Origin: Streptococcus penaeicida
GTDB lineage: Bacteria; Bacillota; Bacilli; Lactobacillales; Streptococcaceae
Direction of reading: 5' to 3'
Assembly (NCBI RefSeq): GCF_002887775.1
Contig: NZ_LOCM01000015.1
Coordinates: 62,001-126,000 of the forward strand
Length of the DNA stretch: 64,000 nucleotides
Position numbers and translations under genes: made by a program. Below are positions 29,523 through 38,396 of the stretch, in pieces. Within the stretch, counting starts at the first letter, position 1, and each line of letters starts with the position of its first letter. The notes below the pieces were generated by a model. The model was not told the origin of the DNA. It saw only the letters and a list, made by a program, of their open reading frames with translations, and searched no databases.

Positions 29523-30729
29523 AATAAATAATTTGTTTCCTAATTTCAGATTTAATGATTCAAAAGACAAATGGAAGAGTAAACAACTTGGTGACCTTGT
29601 TGAAATAAATCGTGGTTTAACATACAAACCAAGTGATGTAACAACAAATGGTGTTCGAGTTCTTAGAAGCTCAAATATTAATGGAACTTCTTTTGAAATT
29701 TCTGATTTAGATGTTTTTGTTAATGAACAAGCTGTTAATATCAATTATATAGAAAATAATAATATTTTGATAACAGCAGCTAATGGTTCAAGTAATCTAG
29801 TAGGTAAGCATGCAATTGTAAAAGGGATAGTTGAAAATACTGTTCATGGTGGATTTATGTTATCGCTTCGAACAGAGTACCCAAATTTTATACAAGCTTG
29901 GATGAATTCCTCTGAGTATTTAAAGATACTTAATCTTGTTCAGGGTGGAAATGGTTCAATTGGTAATCTTTCAAAAAAAATATTAGAAGAAGCTAAAATT
30001 TCATTGCCAGAATCAATTTCGGAGATAATAGAAATCGGTTCTCTTTTCAAAACTCTTGATGATTTACTAATGTCATATAAGGATAATTTAGCTAATTATC
30101 AGACTTTTAAAGGTTCCATGTTATCTAAGATGTTTCCAAAAGCTGGTCAAAAGGAACCTGAAATTCGTTTGGAAGGATTCAATGATGAATGGGATAATTT
30201 CAAAATTAAAGATATTTCTGTGATAAATCCAAAATCCAGTATACCGGATGAATTTAAATATGTTGATTTAGAGTCTGTTAGCGGTGTCAATCTATTAAAT
30301 TATTATTTAGTAAATAAAGAAACTGCTCCTTCAAGAGCTCAAAGAGTTGCTAGTAATAATGATATCTTCTTTCAAACAGTGCGTCCATATCAAAAAAATA
30401 ATTATCTTTTTAAATTTGAAGAAAAAGATTGGGTTTTTTCAACAGGTTATGCTCAAATTAGGCCAAAAATTAATTCGGAATTCTTATTTATAAGTTTACA
30501 AAGAAATGATTTTGTAAGTTCGGTACTTTTGAACTGTACTGGAACTAGCTATCCTTCAATTAATTCTAAAGATTTATCAAATCTAACAATTAAGGTGCCA
30601 AAAAACTTGGAACAAATCGCTATTGGTCAATTTTTCTCCAATTTGGACGACACAATTGCCTCTATCCATAATAAGATTACGGCATTGAAAGATTTGAAGA
30701 AGAAGCTGCTTAAAGAGATGTTTTTATAG
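29515..30729 (+). CDS. hsdS: Type I restriction-modification specificity subunit
   Basis: DNA-recognition subunit determining the bipartite target of HsdM/HsdR. It has 404 residues with two target-recognition domains (about 10-165 and 220-370). A central helical spacer (FKTLDDLL...GSMLSKMFPKAGQ, then IRLEGFNDEWD) and a C-terminal repeat of that helix (FSNLDDTIASIHNKITAL) separate and close them. TRD1 starts with LGDLVEINRGLTY. It is intact, unlike hsdR and hsdM as sequenced. It sits within the AT-rich block 28.27-32.65 kb, with a foreign gene on each side. Confidence 0.93.
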   Translation: MNKINNLFPNFRFNDSKDKWKSKQLGDLVEINRGLTYKPSDVTTNGVRVLRSSNINGTSFEISDLDVFVNEQAVNINYIENNNILITAANGSSNLVGKHAIVKGIVENTVHGGFMLSLRTEYPNFIQAWMNSSEYLKILNLVQGGNGSIGNLSKKILEEAKISLPESISEIIEIGSLFKTLDDLLMSYKDNLANYQTFKGSMLSKMFPKAGQKEPEIRLEGFNDEWDNFKIKDISVINPKSSIPDEFKYVDLESVSGVNLLNYYLVNKETAPSRAQRVASNNDIFFQTVRPYQKNNYLFKFEEKDWVFSTGYAQIRPKINSEFLFISLQRNDFVSSVLLNCTGTSYPSINSKDLSNLTIKVPKNLEQIAIGQFFSNLDDTIASIHNKITALKDLKKKLLKEMFL

Positions 30730-30738
30730 GTATTAACT

Positions 30739-32646
30739 ATGATAAAAATATTTAAAAAGACAAATACTAAACATACAGATATAACAAAAAAATCAATAAT
30801 TTCAGTTACTTCACTTGATGAAGTTAAACAATTAGTACAGGAAAGAAAGCAGATTTTTGTAACATATACTAAAGATAATTCATTAACTCAAAGTTCGAAT
30901 TATAAAGAATGTATAAATACCTTTGATGATATTGTTTCAATTATTGATCATATGAAAAACGAGAATATATTTTCTGAAGATTTATCTAAAAATTTCAAAA
31001 ATCTTACAAATTCTTGGATGTTAAATTTGTTTAATTTAAGAATTGAAAATATAGAGATTGTACTGGAAGACTTAATTAATCTAAAAGAAGATTTTGAGCG
31101 TCTATATGTTTTTTCTTTTATGTCAAAAATAAATAATACTGCAATTTTAATTGGCCCAAATGGCTCCGGAAAAACAACGCTTATAAATTCCTTAAGAAAA
31201 TTTAACTCAGAACAAATGTTTGTTATTCCAGCTCAGAAATTTTTATATTTCTCATCTAATAATCATATGAGAAATGATATTCGAAGAGATAAATATATTG
31301 AACTTGTAAAAAAATTTGTGATTAAAACAGATAAAATTACATTAGAGTCTATGTTTATGGATAATAATTTTGAGGCTCCGTTTACACAATTAATTACTTT
31401 GATGGTCAAAGAATATTCAATTAAGGCAACAAAGAAACAGCAAGGTCTTAGAGTTGATAATGACACAATTTTTGAGAAATTGACTTATATTTGGTCACGA
31501 TTGATACCTAATATTAGTTTATTTGCGGATGCTGAAAACAGGACATTAGAAATTTGTAAAGATGGAAAAAAATATTCAATAAATAGTTTAAGTGATGGTG
31601 AAAAAAGTATCTTATTTTACATTGGAAATATACTTATTGCGCCAGAAAATTCTTTTATAGTAGTTGATGAACCGGAAACTTATTTGAATAGTGCAATTTA
31701 TAATCATTTATGGGATCTTTTAATCTCAGAAAGAAATGATTGCCAATTTGTTTTTGCATCTCATAATTTAGATTTTATTCAATCAAGGGCAAATTCAACA
31801 TATATTTGGTGTCATGAATATAAAAGTAGTACAGAATTTACCTATGATATTCTTGATGGTGACTATGAAATTCCACTTTCACTAATTATTGAAATAAGTG
31901 GTGCTAGAAAACAAATTTTATTTTGTGAAGGAACCAAAACTAGTTTAGATTATCAAATCTATTCTAAACTTTTTGAAAACAGATTCTTAGTTAAGCCAGT
32001 TACAGGCCATAAAGATGTCATAAATTATACTCGCGCTTTCAATAAGTTAAGTACAATTACCAAAAATAATGCTATTGGTATTATCGATAATGACTGGAAT
32101 TCCGAAGAAACAATATTAAAATATGAAAAAGACCTTATCTTTACCACTCCTTTTAATGAAATTGAAATGTTATTGCTAGATGAAAACGTTATTAGAGATG
32201 TTATCTCTAGCTTTAAAACTGAAGAAGAAATTGATGCATCAATACAAAATTTTAAAAATAGTTTAATTGCAGAATGTAAAAATAATATAAGCAAAATAAT
32301 TAGCGTTGCTTTAAAAAAACGAGTTGATGATTACGTATCACAAAATCTCATTTTGACAAGTACTCCAACTGTTAATGATATTTCACAATATTTTAGTAAG
32401 TTAGGTGAAGGATTTAGAGTCGATGAAGAGATTAGTAAGATTGAAACTAAAATAGATAATGCATTTAAAAATAATGATTTCGATAAAATTTTAAATATTT
32501 GTAATCTAAAAGGGCAAATTCTAAATGGGTTAGGAAATACACTTTTAGAAAGTAAGTATAGTGAAAAAGCAATTGCAAGATTATACTTAAATAGTGAACT
32601 GAGAGAAACTTTGATTCAGAAATATTTTCAAAATATTAAATGTTAA
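30739..32646 (+). CDS. AAA ATPase with DUF4435/TOPRIM-like domain, between hsdS and hsdM
   Basis: 635 residues. An ABC/SMC-like ATPase comes first: Walker A GPNGSGKT at 139-146, signature-like SLSDGEKS near 285, Walker B FIVVDEPE near 309-316, and the switch histidine in FVFASHNLDFIQ. From about residue 390 a DUF4435-like domain follows (ILFCEGTKTSLD, then GIIDNDW near 446-451), with acidic residues placed like a TOPRIM centre. This layout resembles OLD-like phage-defence ATPases and the R-linked ATPases reported inside Campylobacter hsd loci. The ribosome site is weak. AT-rich. A nuclease role is inferred. Confidence 0.75.
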   Translation: MIKIFKKTNTKHTDITKKSIISVTSLDEVKQLVQERKQIFVTYTKDNSLTQSSNYKECINTFDDIVSIIDHMKNENIFSEDLSKNFKNLTNSWMLNLFNLRIENIEIVLEDLINLKEDFERLYVFSFMSKINNTAILIGPNGSGKTTLINSLRKFNSEQMFVIPAQKFLYFSSNNHMRNDIRRDKYIELVKKFVIKTDKITLESMFMDNNFEAPFTQLITLMVKEYSIKATKKQQGLRVDNDTIFEKLTYIWSRLIPNISLFADAENRTLEICKDGKKYSINSLSDGEKSILFYIGNILIAPENSFIVVDEPETYLNSAIYNHLWDLLISERNDCQFVFASHNLDFIQSRANSTYIWCHEYKSSTEFTYDILDGDYEIPLSLIIEISGARKQILFCEGTKTSLDYQIYSKLFENRFLVKPVTGHKDVINYTRAFNKLSTITKNNAIGIIDNDWNSEETILKYEKDLIFTTPFNEIEMLLLDENVIRDVISSFKTEEEIDASIQNFKNSLIAECKNNISKIISVALKKRVDDYVSQNLILTSTPTVNDISQYFSKLGEGFRVDEEISKIETKIDNAFKNNDFDKILNICNLKGQILNGLGNTLLESKYSEKAIARLYLNSELRETLIQKYFQNIKC

Positions 32647-32658
32647 TGGAGAGTAAAT

Positions 32659-34266
32659 TTGACAGATATTACTACTAACTCCCAAGCTTTATACCAGGCT
32701 TTGTGGAATTCGGCGGATATTCTCCGCTCTAAGATGGATGCCAATGATTACAAGTCTTATTTGTTGGGCTTGATTTTCTACAAATACTTATCGGACAAGT
32801 TGCTTTTGCATGTGGCTGAGATGATGGAAGAAGAGGTGGCTGATCTTAGTCAGGCTTTGGATCTCTATCGTCAGGCTTATGAGGACGACGAGATTAAGGC
32901 TGATATGATTGAGGCCGTGTCGCGCTCCATTTCTTATGTGATGGCGCCTGATTTGACCTTTACGGCCTTGGTTAATCAAATCAACGAGGGCACTTTTCAG
33001 TTGGAGTCCCTTGCTCAAGGTTTCCGCGATATTGAGCAATCTGACGAGCTTTTTGAGAACATGTTTGAAGACATTGATCTCTACTCTAAAAAGCTTGGTG
33101 TAAGCGTTCAGAAGCAGAACCAGACCATTTCCAATGTCATGAAGGCTTTGGCTGATTTGGATATGGCTGCGCATGCAGGTGACATGATAGGGGATGCCTA
33201 TGAGTATCTGATTGGCCAGTTTGCGACTGATTCCGGTAAGAAAGCTGGGGAGTTTTATACCCCACAACCGGTGGCAAAATTGATGACCCAAATTACCATG
33301 CTGGGGCGTGAAGACAAGTCTGACTTTACCCTTTACGATCCAACTATGGGTTCTGGTTCCTTGCTATTGAATGCTAAGAAATACAGTCATCACCCGACAA
33401 CCGTTTCTTACTTTGGTCAAGAGTTGAATACCTCAACCTATAACTTGGCCCGTATGAACATGATACTGCATGGGGTACCTGTTGCCCACCAAAAACTGCA
33501 TAATGCAGATACTTTGGATGAGGACTGGCCAAGTCAAGAGCCTACCAATTTTGACGCTGTGCTCATGAATCCTCCCTATTCAGCCAAATGGACGGCTCAC
33601 AGTGGATTCTTACAGGACCCACGTTTCTCTGCCTTCGGTGCACTTGCTCCAAAGAGTAAGGCAGACTTCGCTTTCTTGCTGCACGGCTATTACCATTTAA
33701 AACAAGACGGCGGTGTCATGGCTATTGTCCTCCCTCATGGAGTCCTTTTCCGAGGAAATGCTGAAGGTAAAATCAGGCAGCACCTCTTGGAAGAAGGTGC
33801 CATCGACACGGTTATCGGTCTGCCAGCCAATATCTTCTATAACACCTCGATTCCGACCACAGTCATCATTCTCAAGAAGAACCGGACCAACCAACCGTGA
33901 TGTTTACTTTATTGATGCCTCTAAAGAATTCGATAAGGGCAAAAATCAGAACCTGATGACCGATGTCCACATCAGCAAGATCCTTGATGCCTACAAAGCG
34001 CGTGAAGACATGGATAAATTTGCCCACCTGGCGAGTTTTGAGGAAATCAAAGAAAATGATTTCAACCTTAATATCCCTCGCTACGTGGACACCTTCGAAG
34101 AAGAAGAAGTTCTACCCTTAACGGACATCGTGCTAACATTAATGCCACTAACGCCAAAATTGAAGAACAATCCAAAACCCTCATGGATATGCTCGGACAA
34201 CTCAAAGGCACAACTCCAGAAGCCCAAGCCGAACTGGACGCCTTTTTGAAGGATTTGAAGTTGTGA
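32659..34266 (+). pseudogene. hsdM: Type I restriction-modification methyltransferase subunit, two frame lesions
   Basis: N6-adenine methyltransferase subunit; the restored length is about 534 residues. TTG start with GGAGAG five bases upstream. An N-terminal helical domain (ILRSKMDANDYKSYLLGLIFYKYLSDKLL region), GEFYTP, the SAM motif DPTMGSGSLL and the catalytic NPPY (LMNPPYSAKW) are intact. Near 33886-33894 a four-base tandem duplication (ACCA ACCA) shifts the frame after KKNRTN. Near 34131 one base is missing, and the true C-terminus (IEEQSKTLMDMLGQLKG...LKDLKL) ends at 34266. As sequenced, methylation is doubtful. Confidence 0.88.
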
Positions 34267-34289
34267 GGAAAATATTATAATAATGCATA

Positions 34290-35417
34290 ATGAAAAGTGG
34301 AATTAAAATGTACAAAAGGAAAAAACAAAACATAAATTTTCTGAAGAGTTTAGAAGGATTAAATTCAAAATTATTTAAAAATATTTCCATATGTGTTATT
34401 TTAAGTGCTTTATGGGGTATATACCAACATATTGATGATAAAGGGATTATTGCGGATTTGACTGGTTCTATAAAAATTCAAAAGATTTTAGCAAAGGAAA
34501 TTGAAAATTCTTATTCTGCAAATCCATATCACATTACTGTTAAATCTGATAAGGTAGATTGGCTATCGAACTATTTTGAAAATAATATTTATATAAATAA
34601 TACAATGTCATCTGATGTTGAATATAATAAAATTTCTTTGCTAAACGTTGTTGTAAATACAAATTATAAATATTCTGATATCAGATTAAATTCTGGAATA
34701 AATTCAAAAAAACAACATTATATAGGTTATGTTTTCAATAATGGTACTAAAACATCAAACTCGAGATACCTAGTTAGCTATTTTATTAATGAAAATAATA
34801 AAAAAAAGAAAATATTTACAAAGGAATATTCTTCCAATATGCTTGACAGAGGATCAGTCGAGAAATTATTTGATATTAATCTGAGAGAAGAAACAATCTT
34901 GAAGAATTTTAACGATTTAAAAGATAATAATACTAGTGGACTCGAAATCAATATTAAAAATTTAAAAACTAAACAATCTGAATCAGCTTATTTAGTATTC
35001 CAAAACGGTAAATTTTCGGAAAATATAGGTGCAACTGCACCACCAATGCCTCCAAATGATCTTACAATTTTTGAATTAACAAAACCATATAGTAAAATTT
35101 ATACAAATAATATTATGGATACAATACAGAGTGGAAAATCAAAATATAAATTCAATATTTTAGTTGATAAGCCATGCATTTTAACATATAAACTTGAAAT
35201 GAAAAATGGCAATAAGAAGCAAACTCTTACAAAATGGAGTAAAATTAAGATAAGAATGCCAGTTTATAAGGATCAAACCTTTGGAATCCATGGTAAAATA
35301 TTTTTCTTTGCTGAAAAATTTAATCTTGCTAAATTTAATATAACAGAAGTAAAATATCTGGATCCAACATTATTATATGATATTAATACAACGAAAAAAG
35401 ATTATAATCTTAGGTAA
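34290..35417 (+). CDS. Hypothetical single-pass membrane protein at island end
   Basis: 375 residues; a second in-frame ATG at 34308 is possible and neither start has a strong ribosome site. A basic N-terminus, one membrane span at about 33-48 (ISICVILSALWGIYQHI) and a long external or cytoplasmic domain of mixed beta character follow. The family is not recognised. Very AT-rich and Lys/Asn-rich, like the other cargo genes. It begins 23 bases after hsdM and may share its transcript. Function unknown. Confidence 0.55.
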   Translation: MKSGIKMYKRKKQNINFLKSLEGLNSKLFKNISICVILSALWGIYQHIDDKGIIADLTGSIKIQKILAKEIENSYSANPYHITVKSDKVDWLSNYFENNIYINNTMSSDVEYNKISLLNVVVNTNYKYSDIRLNSGINSKKQHYIGYVFNNGTKTSNSRYLVSYFINENNKKKKIFTKEYSSNMLDRGSVEKLFDINLREETILKNFNDLKDNNTSGLEINIKNLKTKQSESAYLVFQNGKFSENIGATAPPMPPNDLTIFELTKPYSKIYTNNIMDTIQSGKSKYKFNILVDKPCILTYKLEMKNGNKKQTLTKWSKIKIRMPVYKDQTFGIHGKIFFFAEKFNLAKFNITEVKYLDPTLLYDINTTKKDYNLR

Positions 35418-35557
35418 TGAATTTTCAGAGTATAAGCTAAAATATCTCTATTTTGATGCTTTCTAATAGTGAATTTTTATCATCTGAGGTATGATAAAGT
35501 TAGAAAATATCATTTATCAGCAGAATAAATCTATTGTCTGATAATGGGAGGCAAAAA

Positions 35558-36439
35558 ATGACTATTGTTCCACATCTTTGGTTTAATGACAATGCTATTG
35601 AAGCTGTTACTACCTATACCAAGCTATTTAAAGATTCTAAAATTAATTGGCAATACACTTTAAAAGATACACCTTCTGGTGATTGTGACTTAGTTTCTTT
35701 TGAGCTTGCGGGTGAGTCCATGGCAGCTATCGCAGCGGGTCCTTATTTTCAACTAAATGAAGCTATTTCCATCATGGTTGGTATTCAAACTAAGGAAGAA
35801 ATCGATCGCTTGTATCAAACGCTTTCGCAAGGTGGTCATGATTTGATGCCTTTGCAGGAGTATCCTTTTAACCCTTACTACGTTTGGGTGGCTGATCGCT
35901 TTGGTTTGTCATGGCAATTATTACTGATGCCAGATCAAGAAAAAACCTATAGCTTTGAATATTCTCTGCTTTTTTCCGGCGATAATTGTGGTCGAGCAGC
36001 AGATGCCCTCAATTACTATGCTGATGTCTTTTCGACTAAACCCAATGTTATTGTTCCTTATCCTCCCGGTCAGGCTCAGGATCCACGCGCCAAGGTTGCT
36101 TATGGTTCAGTGACGCTTGATGACGCCTATTTTACGGCCATGGACCACGGCTATACTGGCGACAAGGCCTTTAATGAAGCTTTCTCTTTCATGCTCTATT
36201 GTGACAGTCAAGAGGAATTGGATTATTATTGGAGCAAATTATCGTCTGAACCTAAAGCAGAGCAATGTGGTTGGTGTAAAGACCAATTCGGTGTTTCATG
36301 GCAGATCATTCCCTCTTGGTTAAGATCTTTTTATGGAAATAGCAGCGCTACACAGATTGAGGTTGTATCCAAAGCCATGATGCCAATGAAAAAATTGGAT
36401 GACTTAGCTTTGCGACAAGCATTAGCTGAAGTTGAATAA
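35558..36439 (+). CDS. PhnB-like VOC-fold protein (tandem 3-demethylubiquinone-9 methyltransferase-like domains)
   Basis: 293 residues formed by two copies of the PhnB/3-dmu-9_3-mt VOC domain. The first copy is MTIVPHLWFNDNAIEAVTTY through FGLSWQLLL, and the second is EYSLLFSGDNCGRAADAL through FGVSWQIIP. The ATG at 35558 has GGGAGG at 35546-35551; the longer upstream frame is not used. Despite the domain name it is not expected to make ubiquinone in a streptococcus. Substrate unknown. Confidence 0.85.
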   Translation: MTIVPHLWFNDNAIEAVTTYTKLFKDSKINWQYTLKDTPSGDCDLVSFELAGESMAAIAAGPYFQLNEAISIMVGIQTKEEIDRLYQTLSQGGHDLMPLQEYPFNPYYVWVADRFGLSWQLLLMPDQEKTYSFEYSLLFSGDNCGRAADALNYYADVFSTKPNVIVPYPPGQAQDPRAKVAYGSVTLDDAYFTAMDHGYTGDKAFNEAFSFMLYCDSQEELDYYWSKLSSEPKAEQCGWCKDQFGVSWQIIPSWLRSFYGNSSATQIEVVSKAMMPMKKLDDLALRQALAEVE

Positions 36440-36442
36440 CAA

Positions 36443-36497
36443 AAAAAAACTAAAATGGTTGTCACCACTCTCTGGTTTCAGCTATTTTAGTTTTTTT
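36443..36497 (+). terminator. Terminator after PhnB-like gene
   Basis: AAAAAAACTAAAAT / ATTTTAGTTTTTTT arms separated by 27 bases, ending in a T tract. Confidence 0.7.
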
Positions 36498-36569
36498 CAT
36501 ATAGTAAGCATTTATTAAATTTTTAATATCTTAGATTAAATTATCTGTAATACTTTTAGAAAACTCAAC

Positions 36570-36665
36570 AATGGAGCAGGCTCTGTAGTCATTGGTGCTA
36601 TCGGTATGATGGCCCTTTGTGGTGGCTTTGCTCTTCTTAAAACTTCTAAGAAAAATGAAGACTAA
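36570..36665 (+). pseudogene. Remnant of an LPXTG surface protein: membrane anchor only
   Basis: The last 30 codons before TAA 36663 read GAGSVVIGAIGMMALCGGFALL then KTSKKNED. This is a hydrophobic span followed by a positively charged tail, the sorting-signal end of a sortase substrate. The frame upstream carries no LPXTG and no start, so the gene body was deleted. It would have been a substrate of the SrtA encoded at 10.98 kb. A terminator follows. Confidence 0.7.
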
Positions 36666-36689
36666 GTCAAAAAGCAATTTTTAAGCCAA

Positions 36690-36725
36690 AAAATAAGTCA
36701 CTCATTTGATTGAGTGACTTATTTT
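36690..36725. terminator. Bidirectional terminator between anchor remnant and peptide transporter
   Basis: Perfect 15-base stem (AAAATAAGTCACTCA arm) around TTTGAT. It serves the remnant on plus and the transporter on minus. Confidence 0.92.
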
Positions 36726-36727
36726 AC

Positions 36728-38206
36728 TTATTTAACGCCGGCCATTAATTTATCAATACGTGGTACGTAGAAGAATAAAAGAATACCGAAGACAATTGTA
36801 ATTGTTCCGACAATACCATAATAGGCAACTTCATTACCTGATGTATAGAATTTAACGATTTGAGCATTGATGGCTTGAGCAGATGCGTTACTTAAGAACC
36901 AAATGGACATCATTTGTGCTTGGAAGGCTTTAGGTGCTAATTTTGTTGTAACCGATAAGCCAATTGGTGAGATGAGCATCTCACCGACGATAACGATCGC
37001 CCAGCTAACAATCAACCACATTGGACTTACTTTAGCATGAACACCAAACATCATTCCTGGCAACATCATCCAAACAAAAGATAGACCAGCAGCAATTAAA
37101 CCATAAGCAAATTTCTTAGGTGATGAGGGTTGTTTGCTTCCTAAATTAGCCCAGATCCATGCAAAGAATGGAACATATAGCATGATAAAGAGTGGGTTAA
37201 TACTTTGGAAGTAAGATGATGGGAAATTGATGTGATGACCAAATAGGTTAAAGTAAAGACGTGTTTGTTCATCGGCAAATAAGGCTAAGACAACTGATCC
37301 TTGTTCTTCAATTGACCAGAATAAAATGGAAGCAATGAAGAGTGGGATATAGGCTAAAACGCGTGAACGTTCGGTCGCATTGATTTTATTACTGCTTAAA
37401 ATTTTGAAGAAGTAATAAATAGGAACAACAATAGCAATAAAGGTAAAGATATTGATGATACTATTGATGGTTAATAAATTAACCAACTTCAAGGCGATGA
37501 CTAATAGGACAACGCCTACAGCTACAAGAGCACTTTTCTTTTTGAGGTCTTGCATTTCGCTTGCTGAAAGGGGGTCAGTTGGGTGCATGCTTTCTTCTGA
37601 GAGGTATTTTTTACCATCACGGATGTATTGCATTAGACCAAAGAACATTCCGACGGCAGCAAGAGAGAAGCCAAGGTGGAAGTTAATTTCTTGGCCAAGA
37701 TAACCAACTAGTGCTGGAGCAATGAAAGCACCTAAGTTAATTCCGAAGACGAAAATTGAAAATCCAGCATCTCGACGTAAGTCTTTTTCACCATAGAGGG
37801 ACCCAACCATTTCAGAAACGTTTGGTTTTAAGAAACCAGTTCCGAGGATGATAAGAGCAATCGAAACAAATAGGGCTGTTTTACCAAAAGGTGTTGCTAA
37901 AGCAATGTGACCAACCATGATTAAGATCCCACCATAGAGGACGGATTTTCGACTTCCAAGGATTCTGTCAGATACATAGCCACCAATAATGGACGACAAA
38001 TATACAAGGGAACCGTAGATAGCCATAATTGAAGCTGCAGTAACTTTGTCAAAACCTAGACCACCTTTGCTGACGCTATAATACATATAGTAAAGTAAAA
38101 TAGCGCGCATACCGTAGTATGAGAACCTTTCCCACATTTCTGTGAAAAAGAGAGTGGACAGTCCGCGAGGATGTCCGAAGAATGATTTAGAATCATTTGT
38201 ATTCAT
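36728..38206 (-). CDS. dtpT: Proton-dependent di/tripeptide transporter (POT/PTR2 family)
   Basis: Imports di- and tripeptides with protons. It has 492 residues and about 12-14 membrane spans. The POT signature is at the N-terminus: FGHPRGLSTLFFTEMWERFSYYG, with the ExxERFxYY element needed for proton coupling. FIVFGINLGAFIAP matches the second signature. It has its own promoter at 38243-38271. DtpT is the usual name in lactic acid bacteria. Confidence 0.93.
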   Translation of the reverse strand: MNTNDSKSFFGHPRGLSTLFFTEMWERFSYYGMRAILLYYMYYSVSKGGLGFDKVTAASIMAIYGSLVYLSSIIGGYVSDRILGSRKSVLYGGILIMVGHIALATPFGKTALFVSIALIILGTGFLKPNVSEMVGSLYGEKDLRRDAGFSIFVFGINLGAFIAPALVGYLGQEINFHLGFSLAAVGMFFGLMQYIRDGKKYLSEESMHPTDPLSASEMQDLKKKSALVAVGVVLLVIALKLVNLLTINSIINIFTFIAIVVPIYYFFKILSSNKINATERSRVLAYIPLFIASILFWSIEEQGSVVLALFADEQTRLYFNLFGHHINFPSSYFQSINPLFIMLYVPFFAWIWANLGSKQPSSPKKFAYGLIAAGLSFVWMMLPGMMFGVHAKVSPMWLIVSWAIVIVGEMLISPIGLSVTTKLAPKAFQAQMMSIWFLSNASAQAINAQIVKFYTSGNEVAYYGIVGTITIVFGILLFFYVPRIDKLMAGVK

Positions 38207-38242
38207 TATATTTTATGTCTCCTTCTTAAAATCACAGGGTAT

Positions 38243-38271
38243 AGAATACCGTAAAATAGGCATTATGTCAA
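38243..38271 (-). promoter_or_regulatory. Promoter of peptide transporter gene
   Basis: On minus: TTGACA (38271-38266), 17-base spacer, TATTCT (38248-38243). Confidence 0.75.
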
Positions 38272-38396
38272 TATTGTGGAAATTTCATGAAAGTCTTATA
38301 ATACATAAAATAATGAATAATTTAATATTATTAGGTATAATTATTATATTTAGTACCGTTATTATCTTATTGGTATAGATGGATTTCTGTATAGAC

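Noticed and set aside
32788..33291. 167-codon minus-strand frame opposite hsdM
   Set aside because: No ribosome site and it mirrors conserved hsdM codons; it is an antisense artefact.
38142..38378. 78-codon frame ending in a hydrophobic 21-residue peptide (MNNLILLGIIII...)
   Set aside because: It overlaps the peptide transporter start and promoter, has no ribosome site, and its apolar codons reflect AT-rich sequence. A tiny membrane peptide cannot be excluded but is not supported.
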